DNA of 64,000 bases from positions 5,232,001 to 5,296,000 of the forward strand of contig JAYKKT010000048.1 in the NCBI GenBank assembly GCA_036023115.1, in the 5' to 3' direction. The position numbers and the translations under genes were made by a program. Of the stretch, positions 11,729 to 24,454 are shown piece by piece. Below the pieces are notes generated by a model, which saw nothing but the letters and a program-made list of their open reading frames with translations, was not told the DNA's origin and searched no databases. The number at the start of each line of letters is the position of its first letter. The stretch's first letter is position 1. Source of the stretch: Brasenia schreberi (lineage: Eukaryota > Streptophyta > Magnoliopsida > Nymphaeales > Cabombaceae).

Positions 11729-12700
11729 TGTGCTCATGGGGGATCATTCTCATGTCCCACATGGCCCATGTGCAACCCCAAACTCTAAAATCTTTGGGTG
11801 GATTATGATTCAAATCGGGTCTCTTATGATGAGCCCAAAGATTGATTCAAGGAAAGCCCTATAGACTCCCCTTTGAAAATCTATAAAAGGGGGACTTGAG
11901 GGGTTGATTGGAGACATCAAAGAAAGAGAGAAAGCAAAGAATTCCTGTAACTAGAGAGGAATGAGAGAAAGAGGGAGAGAGAGATAGAGGAAAAAGAAGG
12001 AGGAGGAGGTACCGCCCATCATCCACCGACTATCGAAGTCTCCTTCCAAGTTTTGGTTCCCTTCTTCCCTTCTCTTTTCAATACTCTCTTATTCTCTTTC
12101 ATTCAATTTAATGGGATTGCAATTAAGGAACTTATGCCTTCATCTTTAATGTAATATTTGAGGGGTTATACTGTCCAATTGCTTTTATACTTGTTGATGC
12201 ATTCTATGTATTTTATTCTTAGTTCTTTCTACCCTAATATACATTATAAGATCTTATACCCCCTAATCCCCTTTATGCTTATGCTATAATAATAATTTTC
12301 TTGAATTATTTCATTTCATTATGCTTTGATTGTTGTGGATTATATTTACATTCGGTCAAATGCATTCACGTATTTTCTAAATACTAAAACTTTATTTTCT
12401 ACATCCTATATATATTTGATTGTTGATTTTTCTTTCCTTACTTTTGATCCAAATGTAATAAAATTTGGTACACCTTATATACATACACAGACCCATTATT
12501 TGTAAAATTTGCAAGAATTTTAGAATCATTTAAGTCTATTAATAAAATCATGAAAGACCGAATAAAAATATAATAGAGTTTGTAAACCCTATACATCTTG
12601 CAATAGAGGTTTGGTCAAAATCGTATAACTTTATTAGCAATAAACCAATTTGACTGAAAATAGTTTCATTGGAAAGTTAAGATTCATAGCTTTCTAATGA

Positions 12701-13022
12701 TACAGATTTCATAAAAATCAGAGATCTTTGCATTGAGATACAATCACTTTTCTAGACCTCTATGCTCTATCACAGATCTATCCTAAATACCAAAATAAGG
12801 GACAGTTTTAGATTTAATTACACATATCCACAACATATCAAATCAAAACAAAAATATTTTGTACAGATTTCATACAAATCAGAGATCTTTGCATTGAGAT
12901 ACAATCACTTTTCTAGACCTCTATACTCTATCACAAATCTATCCTAAATACCAAAATAAGAGACATTTTTAGATTTAATTACACATATCCACAACACATC
13001 AAATCAAAACAAAAATATTTTG
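12701..13022. repeat. 161-bp tandem duplication inside LTR of element A
   Basis: Units are 12701-12861 and 12862-13022. They are nearly identical, both starting 'tacagatttcat' and ending 'aaaaatatttt', and differ at only a handful of positions. The corresponding region of the 3' LTR fragment near 16700-16870 has a single unit, so the duplication arose in one LTR after or at insertion. Confidence 0.9.
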
Positions 13023-13441
13023 AGAATCTTCATATCCTGATCTATCTTTAATAAAATTTTGAGAATTTTTAGAGACCTGCAATCTGTAAAAAAAAATTAG
13101 GAAATAAGTCTATAAGAAAGAACGATTTTCTGTTTTTTAGAACTTGAGTTATTTTGAGTCAAACAGAGAGTGCATGATTTTGCAAATCCATTTGAATTGA
13201 AATCTCATTTTTAAAAACAAACCAGATCTCAAACAATTTTCAAGCACCTAGATCGACCCTTGAGTATCGATTCAAGAAGATCTATGGTGAAAAGAGTTCA
13301 CTTACTCACATTTGCTAAGAAGTCGGAAAATTTTAAAAAACTTTATTCTTTTTAGCAAACTAGTTGTCACGCTCACACACTTATAGTTTTGAATTTAGTT
13401 TCGAGTCTCTACATAGACTTGGAAAAAAATTCACATCTATA

Positions 13442-16334
13442 AATTTGGTACGCTCGGTGGGACTTGAGTCATAGGAAATTGTTTTCATCCAATTTTGATT
13501 TTGAAAACAAAAACTAATTTCAAATCATTTTCTAAACTCTCTTTTGCAAACTCTTGCTTTCAAAATTTCAACAACTCAATAATGTTAAATTTGGATGATT
13601 CCTTCAAAAATATGTCAAGAAAGGCCTCATCGAATTTTCCAAATCAATTTTCAAAAATCACAAAGAAATCTTCTCAAACTCAAGAAGAAAGAATTACCTT
13701 TTTGAAGAGGGAATTGAGAGAGATACAACTTAAAAGGAAAATTGAGACCCTAGGCTAAGAGGCCAAGGCACATCGTTTCATGAAAAATATTCTCGGGTCC
13801 ATAGGGAGACAAACCATGCCCAAAAAACTATACCGAGCCCAAAATCTGATAAAAGATGAGGCCACAAAAATAGTAAGTGTTAAGACTGAACCATCTCTTC
13901 CTAACCTTGTTAATCATCCAAACATCCCTTTGTCCAAGGAAAACTTAAAAAGATTTATATTTAGAAAAAACAAAAAATCTGAAAAATTTTCAAAAATAAA
14001 AAATAATTGAAAATCAAAAAATTGAAATTCTGAAAATTGAAAGGGGAATGAAGTATGTATTCCTAGGCACACAAGCAAAGAGGGGTATGAGGTTCTCTTC
14101 ACACAAATCACCCTAAATTTTTCAAAATCATACGCTCCGATGAGTTTCATTTCCATGAGCACGACTTCACACACTTTGGAGGTTTTTCCTCCCGATGAAC
14201 ACATACAAGAGAATGAGTGTTGCACAAGCATATGTTTGAATGATGAAATTCAAGACCTAGTGAAGCAACAGGAGCTCGAGCCACATCAAGACGCCTACAA
14301 GAAAGTTTGCTCTCACCATGAAAAGGTAGTTAAGCTCGAAAAAGGTATGCCCGAAACTCACTCCCCTTAAAACTCCCTACTCAATCCTCCTCTTCTTATT
14401 GTAGGATCCACAAAACATTTATGTGCATTTCATGTGCCAAATCACATTCACACCAAGGGACCGATCATGATTTCCCTTGGAATCCATACATTTTCATGTT
14501 GCAGGGGATCAAACATGCTCTCCCTTTTCATACACATACACACACATCGTCCACCCCTATGGTCACATTAGGTTGCACCTAGGATACATCCTAAAAACAT
14601 CAACCAAATCACACCCTGGGTACGCATCTTTGATGCACCCGAACCCCCAGACCCTCCTTAGAGATGAAGCTAACTCCGGGTTTTTGTGTATATTGTATAG
14701 GTTATCTCCAAAATCCAAAAAAAATTGAAAAAGAAAAAACCAAAAATACAAAAATTTCAAAAGAAAAAGAGAAAATTACAAAAACCATTTTGTCAAAAAA
14801 TTTGTCAATTCCCTTAAAAATGATTTGAGTAATGTCAATTTACATGAATTTCCTCAAAATCAACAAAATCTTGGACTTGGCAAACATTTAAGTTCACTAG
14901 AAGATGACCAACATAAGAAACAAACCTATCCCAAAACTTATCAAAGTTAGGATCATATCATGCATCTCCCTAGTTCATATCAAAACCAAAATGACCAATG
15001 ACATAGTGTATGTATAGGTCATTTGTACATCATAAAAAAAAATCATTCACCACATGCCACAACAAGGGTCGGCTATAGTATGAATGCTCATGTCGTATCC
15101 ACCAAACTAGGGAAAGGTAGAGTGCATTCCCTAAACACCTTTCGCGGAAACATACATCATTTCATATGTGAATATATTTTACATGTCATGCATCCCATGC
15201 ACATCATTCACCCACAAGAAGCCCACATCCTCTTCGAAGGTGGCGGCCCAAGTAAGAATGTCCCTATATCATAAAAGGGGCAAAACAAAGATCAACGATC
15301 CATATTGACCAATTGATGCTTATGGAAGAAACTTGGTAGACCCTATAAATGCCCAATATAAAAAAGATATGATATTTAGTGTCCACCACAAATTCTTTCA
15401 AAATAATTTTCAAAAACAGATCTTCTTTAATTCCTTGAAGGAACTAAGTCAAATATATGCCTTTGATCTATAAAAAGTGGAGTGTTTTCAAAATTGATTA
15501 ATGATATTTAAAAAATCCTTCTTTTACAAGATAGAGCCAAGTTCAAAATAACAAAACATTTTCAAATAGAATGTGCTATTATAAAATAGGGTATACTTGA
15601 TTGGACCGAGTATCTAGAGGAACAAGTTATTCCCTCACTTCATTCTCTCCAAACAAGAAAATTGGCAAAAAGTCAAAATGGAAAAAAAAAGAAAGAAAAT
15701 AAACCTCCAATATAGAAGCCTTCTTAAGAAGAAAAAGAAAAAAATAAAAACCTCCAATATATAGGTTCTTTTTTAAAGAAAAGAAAAAAAATCTAAAGCT
15801 CAAAAGAATAATTTTCCATCAAAAATCTATTTTCCTTATACTAGGATGCTTCAGGAGGGACCGTGGGAAACTCTCTCCAAGCCCTACAGCTTATCTCAAA
15901 AGAAAAAAGTATGTCATTATGATCCTAAAGTACGAATAGAACCTATCAATTTGAATCTCATTTTGTTTGAGAATTAGGCCTTCTAATATGGAAAATGGAG
16001 TTTTTAAATATTATTGAGTTTTTCCAATAATGAGAACCTCTACCAAGTAATTTTGCATTAAAACCAAAGTGAAGAGAAATATAGGAGATGAAAGTCCTTT
16101 TTAATAGAAACAAAAAGAAAATATCATTTCAAAAATGATTTTTACAAAACCCAAGACATCAAGCAAATGAACATTGAGGTCATTCTACTTAGGGCAGGCA
16201 ACTTTCATGGGATCTCTCCTAAATAAATCATGGAGATTATCAACATTACATTATTCCTCCATTGCATACATCTCATGCCCATGTGCATTCATAAAGGGCT
16301 TAGTTCATATATGATCCATGCATTGGTCCATTAT
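13442..16334 (+). mobile_element. Internal domain of element A (LARD-like, no pol)
   Basis: Sequence between the 5' LTR and the truncated 3' LTR. Apart from a gag N-terminus at 13582-13758, only short broken frames are present (13780-14010, 14140-14370) and no protease, reverse transcriptase or integrase motif was seen. Several A-rich tracts (14715-14800, 15690-15800) interrupt it. The arrangement fits a large non-autonomous derivative that would depend on a related full element for replication. Confidence 0.6.
13582..13758 (+). pseudogene. gag N-terminal fragment of element A
   Basis: A 58-codon frame whose C-terminal part (FLKRELREIQLKRKIETL) matches in pattern the start of gag in element B at about 44562-44390 (SLKRELRELRIEREITTL). 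Both are preceded by a Ser/Lys-rich stretch with a KASS motif. This ties elements A and B to one lineage. The frame stops after this segment, and following frames are not clearly gag, so it is a truncated relic. Confidence 0.6.
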
Positions 16335-17237
16335 TCCTCCATTCTTGTTGATTATATTTACATTTCATCGAATGCATTCACGTATTTTCTAAAAACTGAA
16401 ACTCTGTTATCTATAACCTGTATATGTCTAATTGTTGATTTTCTTTTCTTACTCAATAATCTGAATGTAATAAAATTTGGTACACTTGGTCTACACACAG
16501 AGGCCCACTATCTATAAAATTTGCAAGAATTTTAGGATCATTTAAGAATATGAATAAAATTGGGGAAGAGTGAATGAAAACGGAATAGAGTATGTAAATC
16601 ATGTATATATTGTAATAGAGGTTGGGTCAAAATCCTATAACTTTATTAGCATTGAACTAATTTAACTGAAAACAATCCTATTAGAAAGTTGAGATCCATA
16701 GTTTTCCTAGACCCATCTCATAAAAATCAAAGATCTCAGCACTGAGATACAATCACTTTTCTAGGCCTCTATATGTCTATCACAGATCTGTCCTGAATAT
16801 CATGGTAAGAGAACTTTTCAGATTTAATTGCACATATCCACAATATATTAAAACAGAACAAAAATAGTTTGAGAATATTCATATCCTTATCTATCTTGAA
16901 TAAAATTTTGATGATTTTTGGAGACTAACAAACTTTCCAAAAAACTTAGGAAATAAATCTCTGAAAACTGAAGCATTTTCTGTTTTTCAGAACTTGAGTT
17001 GTTTTTAGAAATAAACTGGACCTCAAACAATTTTCAAGCTCCTAGATTGACCCTTGAGCATCGGTTCAAGAAGATATACGGTGAAAAGAGTTCACTTACT
17101 CGCATTCGCCAAGAAGTCGAAATTTTTTAAAAAACTTTGCTAGTTTTAGCAAACTAGCTGGCATGCTCGCACACTTGTAGTTTTGAATTGAGTTTTGAGT
17201 CTCTTTATATACATGGAAACAAAATTCACATCTACAA
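16335..17237 (+). mobile_element. Truncated 3' LTR of element A
   Basis: It is collinear with about 12330-13441 of the 5' LTR: 'gattatatttacatttc', the 'gtaataaaatttggtacac' block, the 'gacccttgagcatcggttcaag' block and a CATCTACA terminus at 17230-17237. The first two thirds of the LTR are missing. Divergence from the 5' copy and the absent 161-bp duplication indicate an old insertion. Confidence 0.8.
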
Positions 17238-17429
17238 TATCCACTAATTATCTCACATTTAAATATATTATCTTCTTTTGGTATGTTTACACAAGATGAG
17301 AAAGAGGTTTGTATCTATTTCTTTGTGTTTTGTATTACTTTGGTTTCCCCATCTACATTGACATTAAATACAAAGTGTTTTAATTTCTTATTAGCAAGAT
17401 GAGGTTAGGGAGATTCCAACCAGTTAAAT

Positions 17430-17565
17430 ATCAAAGAATATTTATTTAGAAAGACGGCCATTACTCAAGTGGTTGATCCTTCCAATAAAGTTCCATATTA
17501 GATATTTATTTAAAAAGAAGGCCACCACCCAAGTGGTAGAATCTTCCATTCCATACCATCTCAAC
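17430..17565. repeat. Short tandem duplication, ~69-bp period
   Basis: Two imperfect copies of a segment containing 'tttatttaRaaagaMggccaYYacYcaagtggt' words start near 17440 and 17509. Otherwise the surrounding 17238-17650 stretch shows nothing recognisable. Confidence 0.6.
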
Positions 17566-17649
17566 CTAATTTGGCACAAAAAGTCAAGATGGCTCATCGC
17601 TTTTAGAACCCGCCAAATTTGTAGTCCTTTTAACCTTTAAAACACATCA

Positions 17650-18440
17650 ACGGTTTTGTATCAAATTGATTATGTTGGGTATCCTCATCATGAAGAGGGC
17701 CGCACATATTAAAAGGAGTTGGAACGGAAATGGAAAATACTTTATTAGGCTTTCCAAAATAGTGTCACACCATAAAATATTTATAGAAAATAGTCCTTAT
17801 GAGTTAAATTGTTGGCCTGTCCTCTTAATTTTCTATGGGCAGCTGAGCTGCATTGTGGGTGTGTGGGCTTGCTCTATTGGAATGTATACGAGTGCTATTT
17901 CAGTGGTGAAGGTTGTTTGCTTTGTTTTCTTTTCCGTTGTAGTCATGGGATGAAGTATTGACGATGATGAGCAAGTTGAAGGATCTTGGCAACGAAGAAG
18001 TGCTTCAACCATCGACAATGCCATGCGTAAAGGGATTCAAAATATCGTCTAAGACCTGCACTGAAGTTGTTTGATATACTCTTTCTTTTATTATTGGATT
18101 GGTTATATGTGGCTCTTGGATTGCTTGTGTTAATGAATTGGCATCCACTTTATTTATAGTAAGTAGGAGTAGTTGTGAGATCTCTATATTTGGTATATTT
18201 TGTTGTACTCATTGATTATATTCTGTAGTGTAGACTCTTCTGGACAAGGTCTCATGGTTCTTATCTCTTGCATTGAAGGGGTTTTATAGATTAAAATTTG
18301 TATAGACTACTTTATTTATTTGTGAATTTAACACAAGTTTAACTAGGGAAAAGATTTATTGTGCTTCTACTTATCATATTTGCTTCTTTTCACAAAAGCT
18401 TGTACCAAAGTTGTGTTTAATATCTGCAAGCATATTTCAT
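17650..18440 (+). repeat. LTR-like repeat, copy 1
   Basis: It shares an ordered series of phrases with 19080-19660: 'gatatactctttc', 'ttggat(t/a)ggttat', 'gtatattttgtt(g/a)ta', 'cattgaaggggtttta' and a final 'attatgcttctgct' type block. The GGGTTTTA-containing terminus is reminiscent of Copia LTR 3' ends, but no coding domain is present to confirm it. Confidence 0.35.
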
Positions 18441-18946
18441 TAATCATGATGGATAACAATTATTTACACATTTTTTCTATTAAAAAACTAAGAATAAATA
18501 TGAGGAAGATTGGGGCATTTGAGCATAGGATAGCTTAAGGGCTTATTCAATTGTGGGTAGATGATAATATTTTAAACTATATTTACTCACATGCTAGTTT
18601 ATTATTAAAAAAGATTAATTCCTTTCAATTTAGGAATAAACCATGTGAGTAAATATTTTGTTGCTTAAGGCATCATGATTAAATAATAAGAGATTTAAAG
18701 GCAATAATATTTTAAACTATTAATTATGATGGATAACAACCAATAAGAGATCGAGATGATAATATTTTGTTGAAACAGGCTATGAATTTGACAAGGAGGG
18801 TAGCTCGATCTCTTATTGTTTAAATAAATTTCAAGAATACTTTGATCAATTCTCTAGCAATGGTGTTATATTTGAAGAAGAAATTTAAAGGCATTTGTTG
18901 CTTGATACTTTATTGGATTTTCCTAAACCATGTGCATCACACCTTA

Positions 18947-19027
<81 letters not shown>

Positions 19028-19050
19028 ATGTGTGTGTGTGTACACATATA
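18947..19050. repeat. (TG)n(TA)n(TG)n compound microsatellite
   Basis: A TG run, a 55-bp TA run and a second TG run follow directly. Two overlapping Ile-Tyr/Val-Cys ORFs result and are not genes. Confidence 0.97.
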
Positions 19051-19079
19051 TTTAGAGAGAGAGCAAAGAGGCTCTAGGA

Positions 19080-19660
19080 GTTATGTTGTTGCTCTCCGCT
19101 CTTGGTTTTCTAAGGGAGGCCACAAGGTAGGGTCTCTTCACTTCTTTCTTGGAGTGCATGTAATTGCTATTTTGGCGCTGTACGTTGTTTGTGTTAAGCT
19201 TGTGGGTTGAAGTGTTAGTGACAAACAAAGTTAAGGGTTTTTTGCAAAGCTAAAGTACTTTGACAATTGACAGTACTACAATAGGAGGATTTGGGGTTTC
19301 TTCTAGGACTCGTATTTGAGTTGAGTCAATTTGCTATACTCTTTCCTCTATTTGTTGGATAGGTTATTCACGTGTTAGGTTGATATTTTACTTTATTAAT
19401 AACCTACATCAGTATATTTTGTTATACCCATTAATCATATTTTATAGTGAAAAATTTTCTAAACTAGGTCTATAGCATTAATGGGTTTTACATATTAAAA
19501 CAGTGTGCCCTATTTAATTTATCTTTTCTTGTGCATTTTATTTGGATTGTATGGTCACCTTAGGTGATTATTTTGCACAAGTTCATGTGCGGAAAGATTA
19601 ATTATGCTTCTGCTCATCACATTCACCTCTTTTCCAAACATATTTTGCTTTGCTTATCAT
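19080..19660 (+). repeat. LTR-like repeat, copy 2
   Basis: Diverged relative of 17650-18440 in the same orientation, about 1.2 kb further right. Class uncertain; see copy 1. Confidence 0.35.
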
Positions 19661-22600
19661 ACAACACAACAATAATAAGATGGTGTTTCGCCAGGACATA
19701 GGAGATTGGAGTTTTAGATTCCGTTTCTTGGTGTTGCCTTGTTCACTTTGTTGTCTTAATGTATTATCTTTTGTCATGAGCTTGTAACAAATGCATTTTT
19801 TGAGTTTTTTTTATGATAGTGAGCAAGAGTTGAGATACAACCATGTGCAAGCTTGTTATCTCTAAACATTATTATGGTTTCATTAACATAAATGAGGTTT
19901 CATGTCTTACCCAAACTGGAATTGAATTCAATACAACCTAATGAGAATAGTGTGAGGCTTACTTTCATGAGACTTTGGGGTATCATCCATAAGATGCTCT
20001 TTGGCAATCACACAATTCACATTACTTCTGACCAGATGCATCTTGACTTTTAGGCATTGTACCTGTACAAGTGCAATGATTTGTATATGGGTTGGTATAT
20101 TGCTTAGACTCATAGGTTTTAACTTAAAAATTGGGCAGTCACCCTTTAAGGTTAAGAATGATCGATCATGTAAAGGTGATGAAGATTAGATAAGACTTGT
20201 AATCCAGACACACACATTCATCACCAATAAGATGTGATGTCATGAACCTCCTTGACGATTGTTGCAAGAGAGTATAGAAAGTGATAAATGAATACTTGTC
20301 CGATGATAAAGATTAGATTATGTGCAATTTGGGCCTTTTCATTATATTTGTATCTAAGTGACTAATTTAATTCTCTTTTCATACAATTCATCTCCATCTC
20401 TCTCCATATGTATATCTATATATACATAGTATGACATGAAACACTAGGTGACAAGAAGAGTGACGAATCTCATATCTCAAAAGTCATGCCCAATGAGCCC
20501 AAATGTACTCTCACCGGTACTTATCTTTGATGGAGGTTCACTATTGCACTTATATAGGGTATGTATGCCTTGTTATATGTCGTGAAAGTTCAACTCTGAT
20601 AGGATTAAAGAATAACACAATGATACTCCTTGTGAGAGAGGTGTGGCATGTTTGCTTCTTGTATTGAAGTAGACTTATATGTAAAACGAAAGAAGTAATA
20701 AATACATATACCAATTGGAACAAGGTACCCCTAAATTACCAATTATAAATGAAATAATAAGTAATTTAATAAACGAGGTAACTGAATAAAGTAATTTTAC
20801 AATTGAAACAAAAGAAGAATTTGCAACTTATAAAACTAGCTAATCATTATCGACATCATTAACATTATCATTTCTGAATCCATTTTAATTATACAATAAT
20901 ATGATACTAAACCCTAATTGACAATACTTTCATGTCTTTATCTACTAAGATAAAAAGATATGCAGCATCAGTGATCCATCCACCATATGTATCTAAAAAA
21001 AATGCAATACGTAGTAAGTCATGCTAAACGCAATATAACAATTTAATAGATAAACAAAAAAAAATTCTTACCACTAAAAAATGTCACAAGGAATCATCAT
21101 AGTACTTGTATTAGAGTCCCTACACAAGTGGCTTGCTATCATTTGACACTAATGGAATGTGCATTTTTTACCCAATCCTTGAGAGTGGCACTAATACAAT
21201 GTCTCATATAGTAGATATGACACAACAAATGTTTGGTATAAGCTTCTAATACAAAGACACACATTAATCCTCCTACTATGCAACACAATGAAGAACAATA
21301 CTAACACCACCCTCTTCTATAAAAATTGTAGAGCATAGTTGCCCCATGACATGATACCTTCCTCAAACATACTCCATGGGCCTTGGGCCACCATCTCTCT
21401 TCCTCTCATGAAAGCTCCCCGATGACTCTATGCCTATAGTTCCCATCTCTAAGAATATTCAATCATCTATCAACATATAGGACTATAAACTAAGGGATGT
21501 GTGTTGGAAATAGAGTCTTGGGTAACATCAGACAAAGGGTCAAAACTACCTGATGATAAAGACCCCATCCTAGAGAATGTTATAGTGTCTTCTTAGCTTT
21601 CCTCAAGTTGCAGTCCACTCAATATGCTCTTGTGAGGATAACTCTCTTTTAGTAGATCTATAAGATGGTCTTCCTTTGGAAGACAAACGGGTAGCTCCTC
21701 CAAAGTAGTGTTATGGGATTCAAATGCTCATGTGATAATTCAACCAAATAATTGTTAGACAACTTTATGTATCTTAGCTACCTTTTTCAAGTCATCATCA
21801 TTATAGTCGGATGTTAAGACCTTTCCATCTACGTATCAAGCTTCCTCTAAAAGGGATCAATTATTGACAATTGTATTAACTCGTCACTTTTGAAAAGAAC
21901 ATTGATCTTGTGAATACATAACTCATGCAACTTCTATAATATATAATAATGTCATTGGATTAGTATCATTTTCTTGACAAGATTCACCTCATTCACAATC
22001 AAATCAAGTGCATGTCGACTTTTTTCAATTATATAATTGTAACTCGATTAATTAATAGAGTTACATCTTATTGAGCTATCCAGTTGAGTTATTGAGAAAC
22101 CCTTTCAACCTTACATGTGCATTTTTAACCTTGTGATAAACACTATAAGTATAAAAGATTGAGTATAAATTAATGTTATATATGTATGATAACAACTAAC
22201 TTTATATACCCATTAGTTATATAAGTACTATAATATATCATCCTATCAATCCATGTTGAAATTTTGTTTATATTGGCCCAACAATTGTTTCTTGACATAA
22301 AAAGCATAATAGAAAAAGTTTTCCACTTCACCTTGATCATAGCCAATGCCTCCATATATTCTCATCTACCGACTCAACAACCTTCTTCTAACTCCGACCA
22401 AATGTGGTGAACATCTTTTTATTCCTCATCAATTAACAATAAATCCTTCAATGTTCTTGATAATATTATGTATGTACAAGAAATGTGTTGTTCCTAGTAA
22501 TACGATCTCAATTTATATTCATTAGTATCATATCGAGATTACTACAAATTGCATTAATGAATCTATTTGACATACAACTCCTTGATGCATCTCAACGCTC

Positions 22601-24220
22601 ATACATAATTATCCTCCTCTATACTCATGAAAGTGACATAAATATCATAATCTCAAGGAAATATATCTTATATTTGCTTACTCTATAGTAAAATTATTAT
22701 TATTAATGCAAACATCTTATTTGTTTTATATGTGTAATCAAACTCACCTTTGAAAATATAGTAACAACTAAATTGGCCAAGGAAGTGCAAACACAATGTC
22801 ACTAACAATGTCTATATTTGGTAATCTCCAATACTAAGTGTGATACTTGTGACTACCAAATTTATATATAGCTATTGCGGAATAGTTCGACCACACGTTT
22901 CCTTCTTCCTAATTTTCAGGCTCATATAATAAATGTGCTTTGGATTGCTAACATTTAAGTCATCAAGAGCCTTCAATTATGATAAAATATATTTGGGTTA
23001 CAATGGTTTTTGCTCATATCTTTGTCATACTATAGTTAACATCATTCAATACGCATTAACCATATCGAATCTCCATAAACAATCAGCTCCACCCTCTTTT
23101 GTAAGCAAAAAATGAGCTGTTACCTTGGTTCATCAACGACTTCTAACATCAACTTTTCTATTGCTTTCATATTTGTCACTTCTTTCACACTCAAGTCACA
23201 CCTTACTTCTTATTCCTTTACTTTTCAAAGAAAGAATGATGATAACAATGTCGTGCTTCTTCCAAACATCTCTTGCCTAATGAGCCATATTATCCTAATT
23301 CTGAAACATTGCATTTATTGTAAACGCAAGTGAATAATCAAGTTCATTATCATCATAGTCAACAAATGTATCATCAGTCAACTAGTCAACAATAGTTATA
23401 CACCATAATATATACTTTCATCACACGTTGTATATGTAAAATCTACTACACTATAGTGAATACTTTCATACGGTTTCTTTGAATCCTTTAGTACTTATTA
23501 AATGATAAAATACCAAACTAAGTATAAGAAAAATGATATAATTAACAATTGCAAGTGCGCGCGCGCACACACACACACACATATATCACCTAGAAAGGGT
23601 TACACGCCTACGCCTAGTTTGTATGTACGGCTAGGTTGCATCGCTCTTTTTCCAATGGTGACAAAAGCCTACTGCATCACCCTTAACAGGGTATCAAGGT
23701 TTGGTCGTGCCATCTTTTGAACAATAGCATGCCGGTCGTGTGTCGCTCTCTAAATACCGATGTATTATCAGTGCACATATCTTTTGAACAAATCATATTG
23801 TCGGTGAGTCTCGTCATCAGCCTTCGTCTTTGCCACTCGCTTAAAATGTCCATAGTGACTGACCCTTCTCAACTAGATCAATATTGGGATAATAGAGAGA
23901 TGAAAAAAATACTTCGAGAGAGTTTTGAAATGAGAGAGTGGAAGATGGTGATATTCATAGAAATTGAACAATTGAGAGACTGCTGAGGGGATCGAGAAAG
24001 AGAAGTTCGTGGCACCGAAAGGTATCTTTGGGGAGGAGAAGCCGGTGACAAAGATCAGTGGAGGAGAGAGAAATGGCAGTAGGGGCAGTTTGCAAATGTG
24101 TACGTTTAGTAAAACCCGAATATGTATAATGTACGTGAAACTTGTGAACTACTTACCTAGTGCTTAATATTACAACTTATTATATGCGAAAAAGGAGGTG
24201 AAGAAAATAGCGCGAATTAG
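19661..24220. other. AT-rich stretch with no supported gene
   Basis: About 4.5 kb. Only short open frames are present and none shows a recognisable domain. The antisense reading of 21060-21420 gives disconnected pieces with Cys/His that might be an old transposase, but not well enough to call. A (GC)n(CA)n microsatellite lies at 23557-23590. The last 350 bp (23870-24220) are purine-rich and richer in GC and may contain upstream sequence of the MYG1 gene. Confidence 0.4.
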
Positions 24221-24343
24221 GAAAGGAAAAGAAACCTTGAAGACGAAGTGACGAGGAAGAAGCTCAGCGTAGGCGTGGGCGAGGGAGGAGGAGAAATACG
24301 GTACCATGCCTCGTTTCCGTGCCTTCTCCATGACAACAGAGAG

Positions 24344-24454
24344 GTCGGCACCCACAATGGCAGCTTTCACTGCGATGAGGTACTCGCCTTTTTCATGATT
24401 CGCCTCGCCGACAAGTTCGCCGATGCCCAGATAATCCGTACCAGAGACCCTCAG
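24344..24454 (+). CDS. MYG1: MYG1 exon 1, conserved part
   Basis: Thirty-seven codons from VGTHNGSF to RTRDPQ. The block is GC-rich compared with its surroundings. The codon pattern is conserved and shows no stop, so decay, if any, is recent. The donor is CAG|GCATGC rather than GT; the only nearby GT (24438) would delete the invariant TRDP residues. Confidence 0.85.

Larger units (their letters stand above)
10189..13441 (+). mobile_element. 5' LTR (~3.25 kb) of non-autonomous Ty3-type element A
   Basis: It starts with a slightly mutated copy of the family's TGTAAACACCC terminus (near 10189-10200) and ends in TTCACATCTATA at 13441, matching the intact TGTAAACACCC...CATCTACA ends of the solo LTR at 28425-30783 (inverted). 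A TATAAAAG promoter-like box lies near 11883, followed by a GAGA-rich leader, as in the LTR at 1-1461. The LTR carries two internal tandem duplications (11146-11728 and 12701-13022). A PBS-like stretch (TTTGGTACGCTCGGTGGGAC) follows immediately at 13444-13463, as expected at an LTR/internal border; which tRNA it matches was not established. Confidence 0.8.

Noticed and set aside
18842..19210. 122-codon ORF over a TG/TA microsatellite
   Set aside because: Most of its length is simple-sequence Ile-Tyr/Cys-Val, and the rest matches no family.
21060..21420. Possible antisense hAT-type transposase relic
   Set aside because: Only scattered Cys/His and hydrophobic words in different frames; no ordered motif could be supported.
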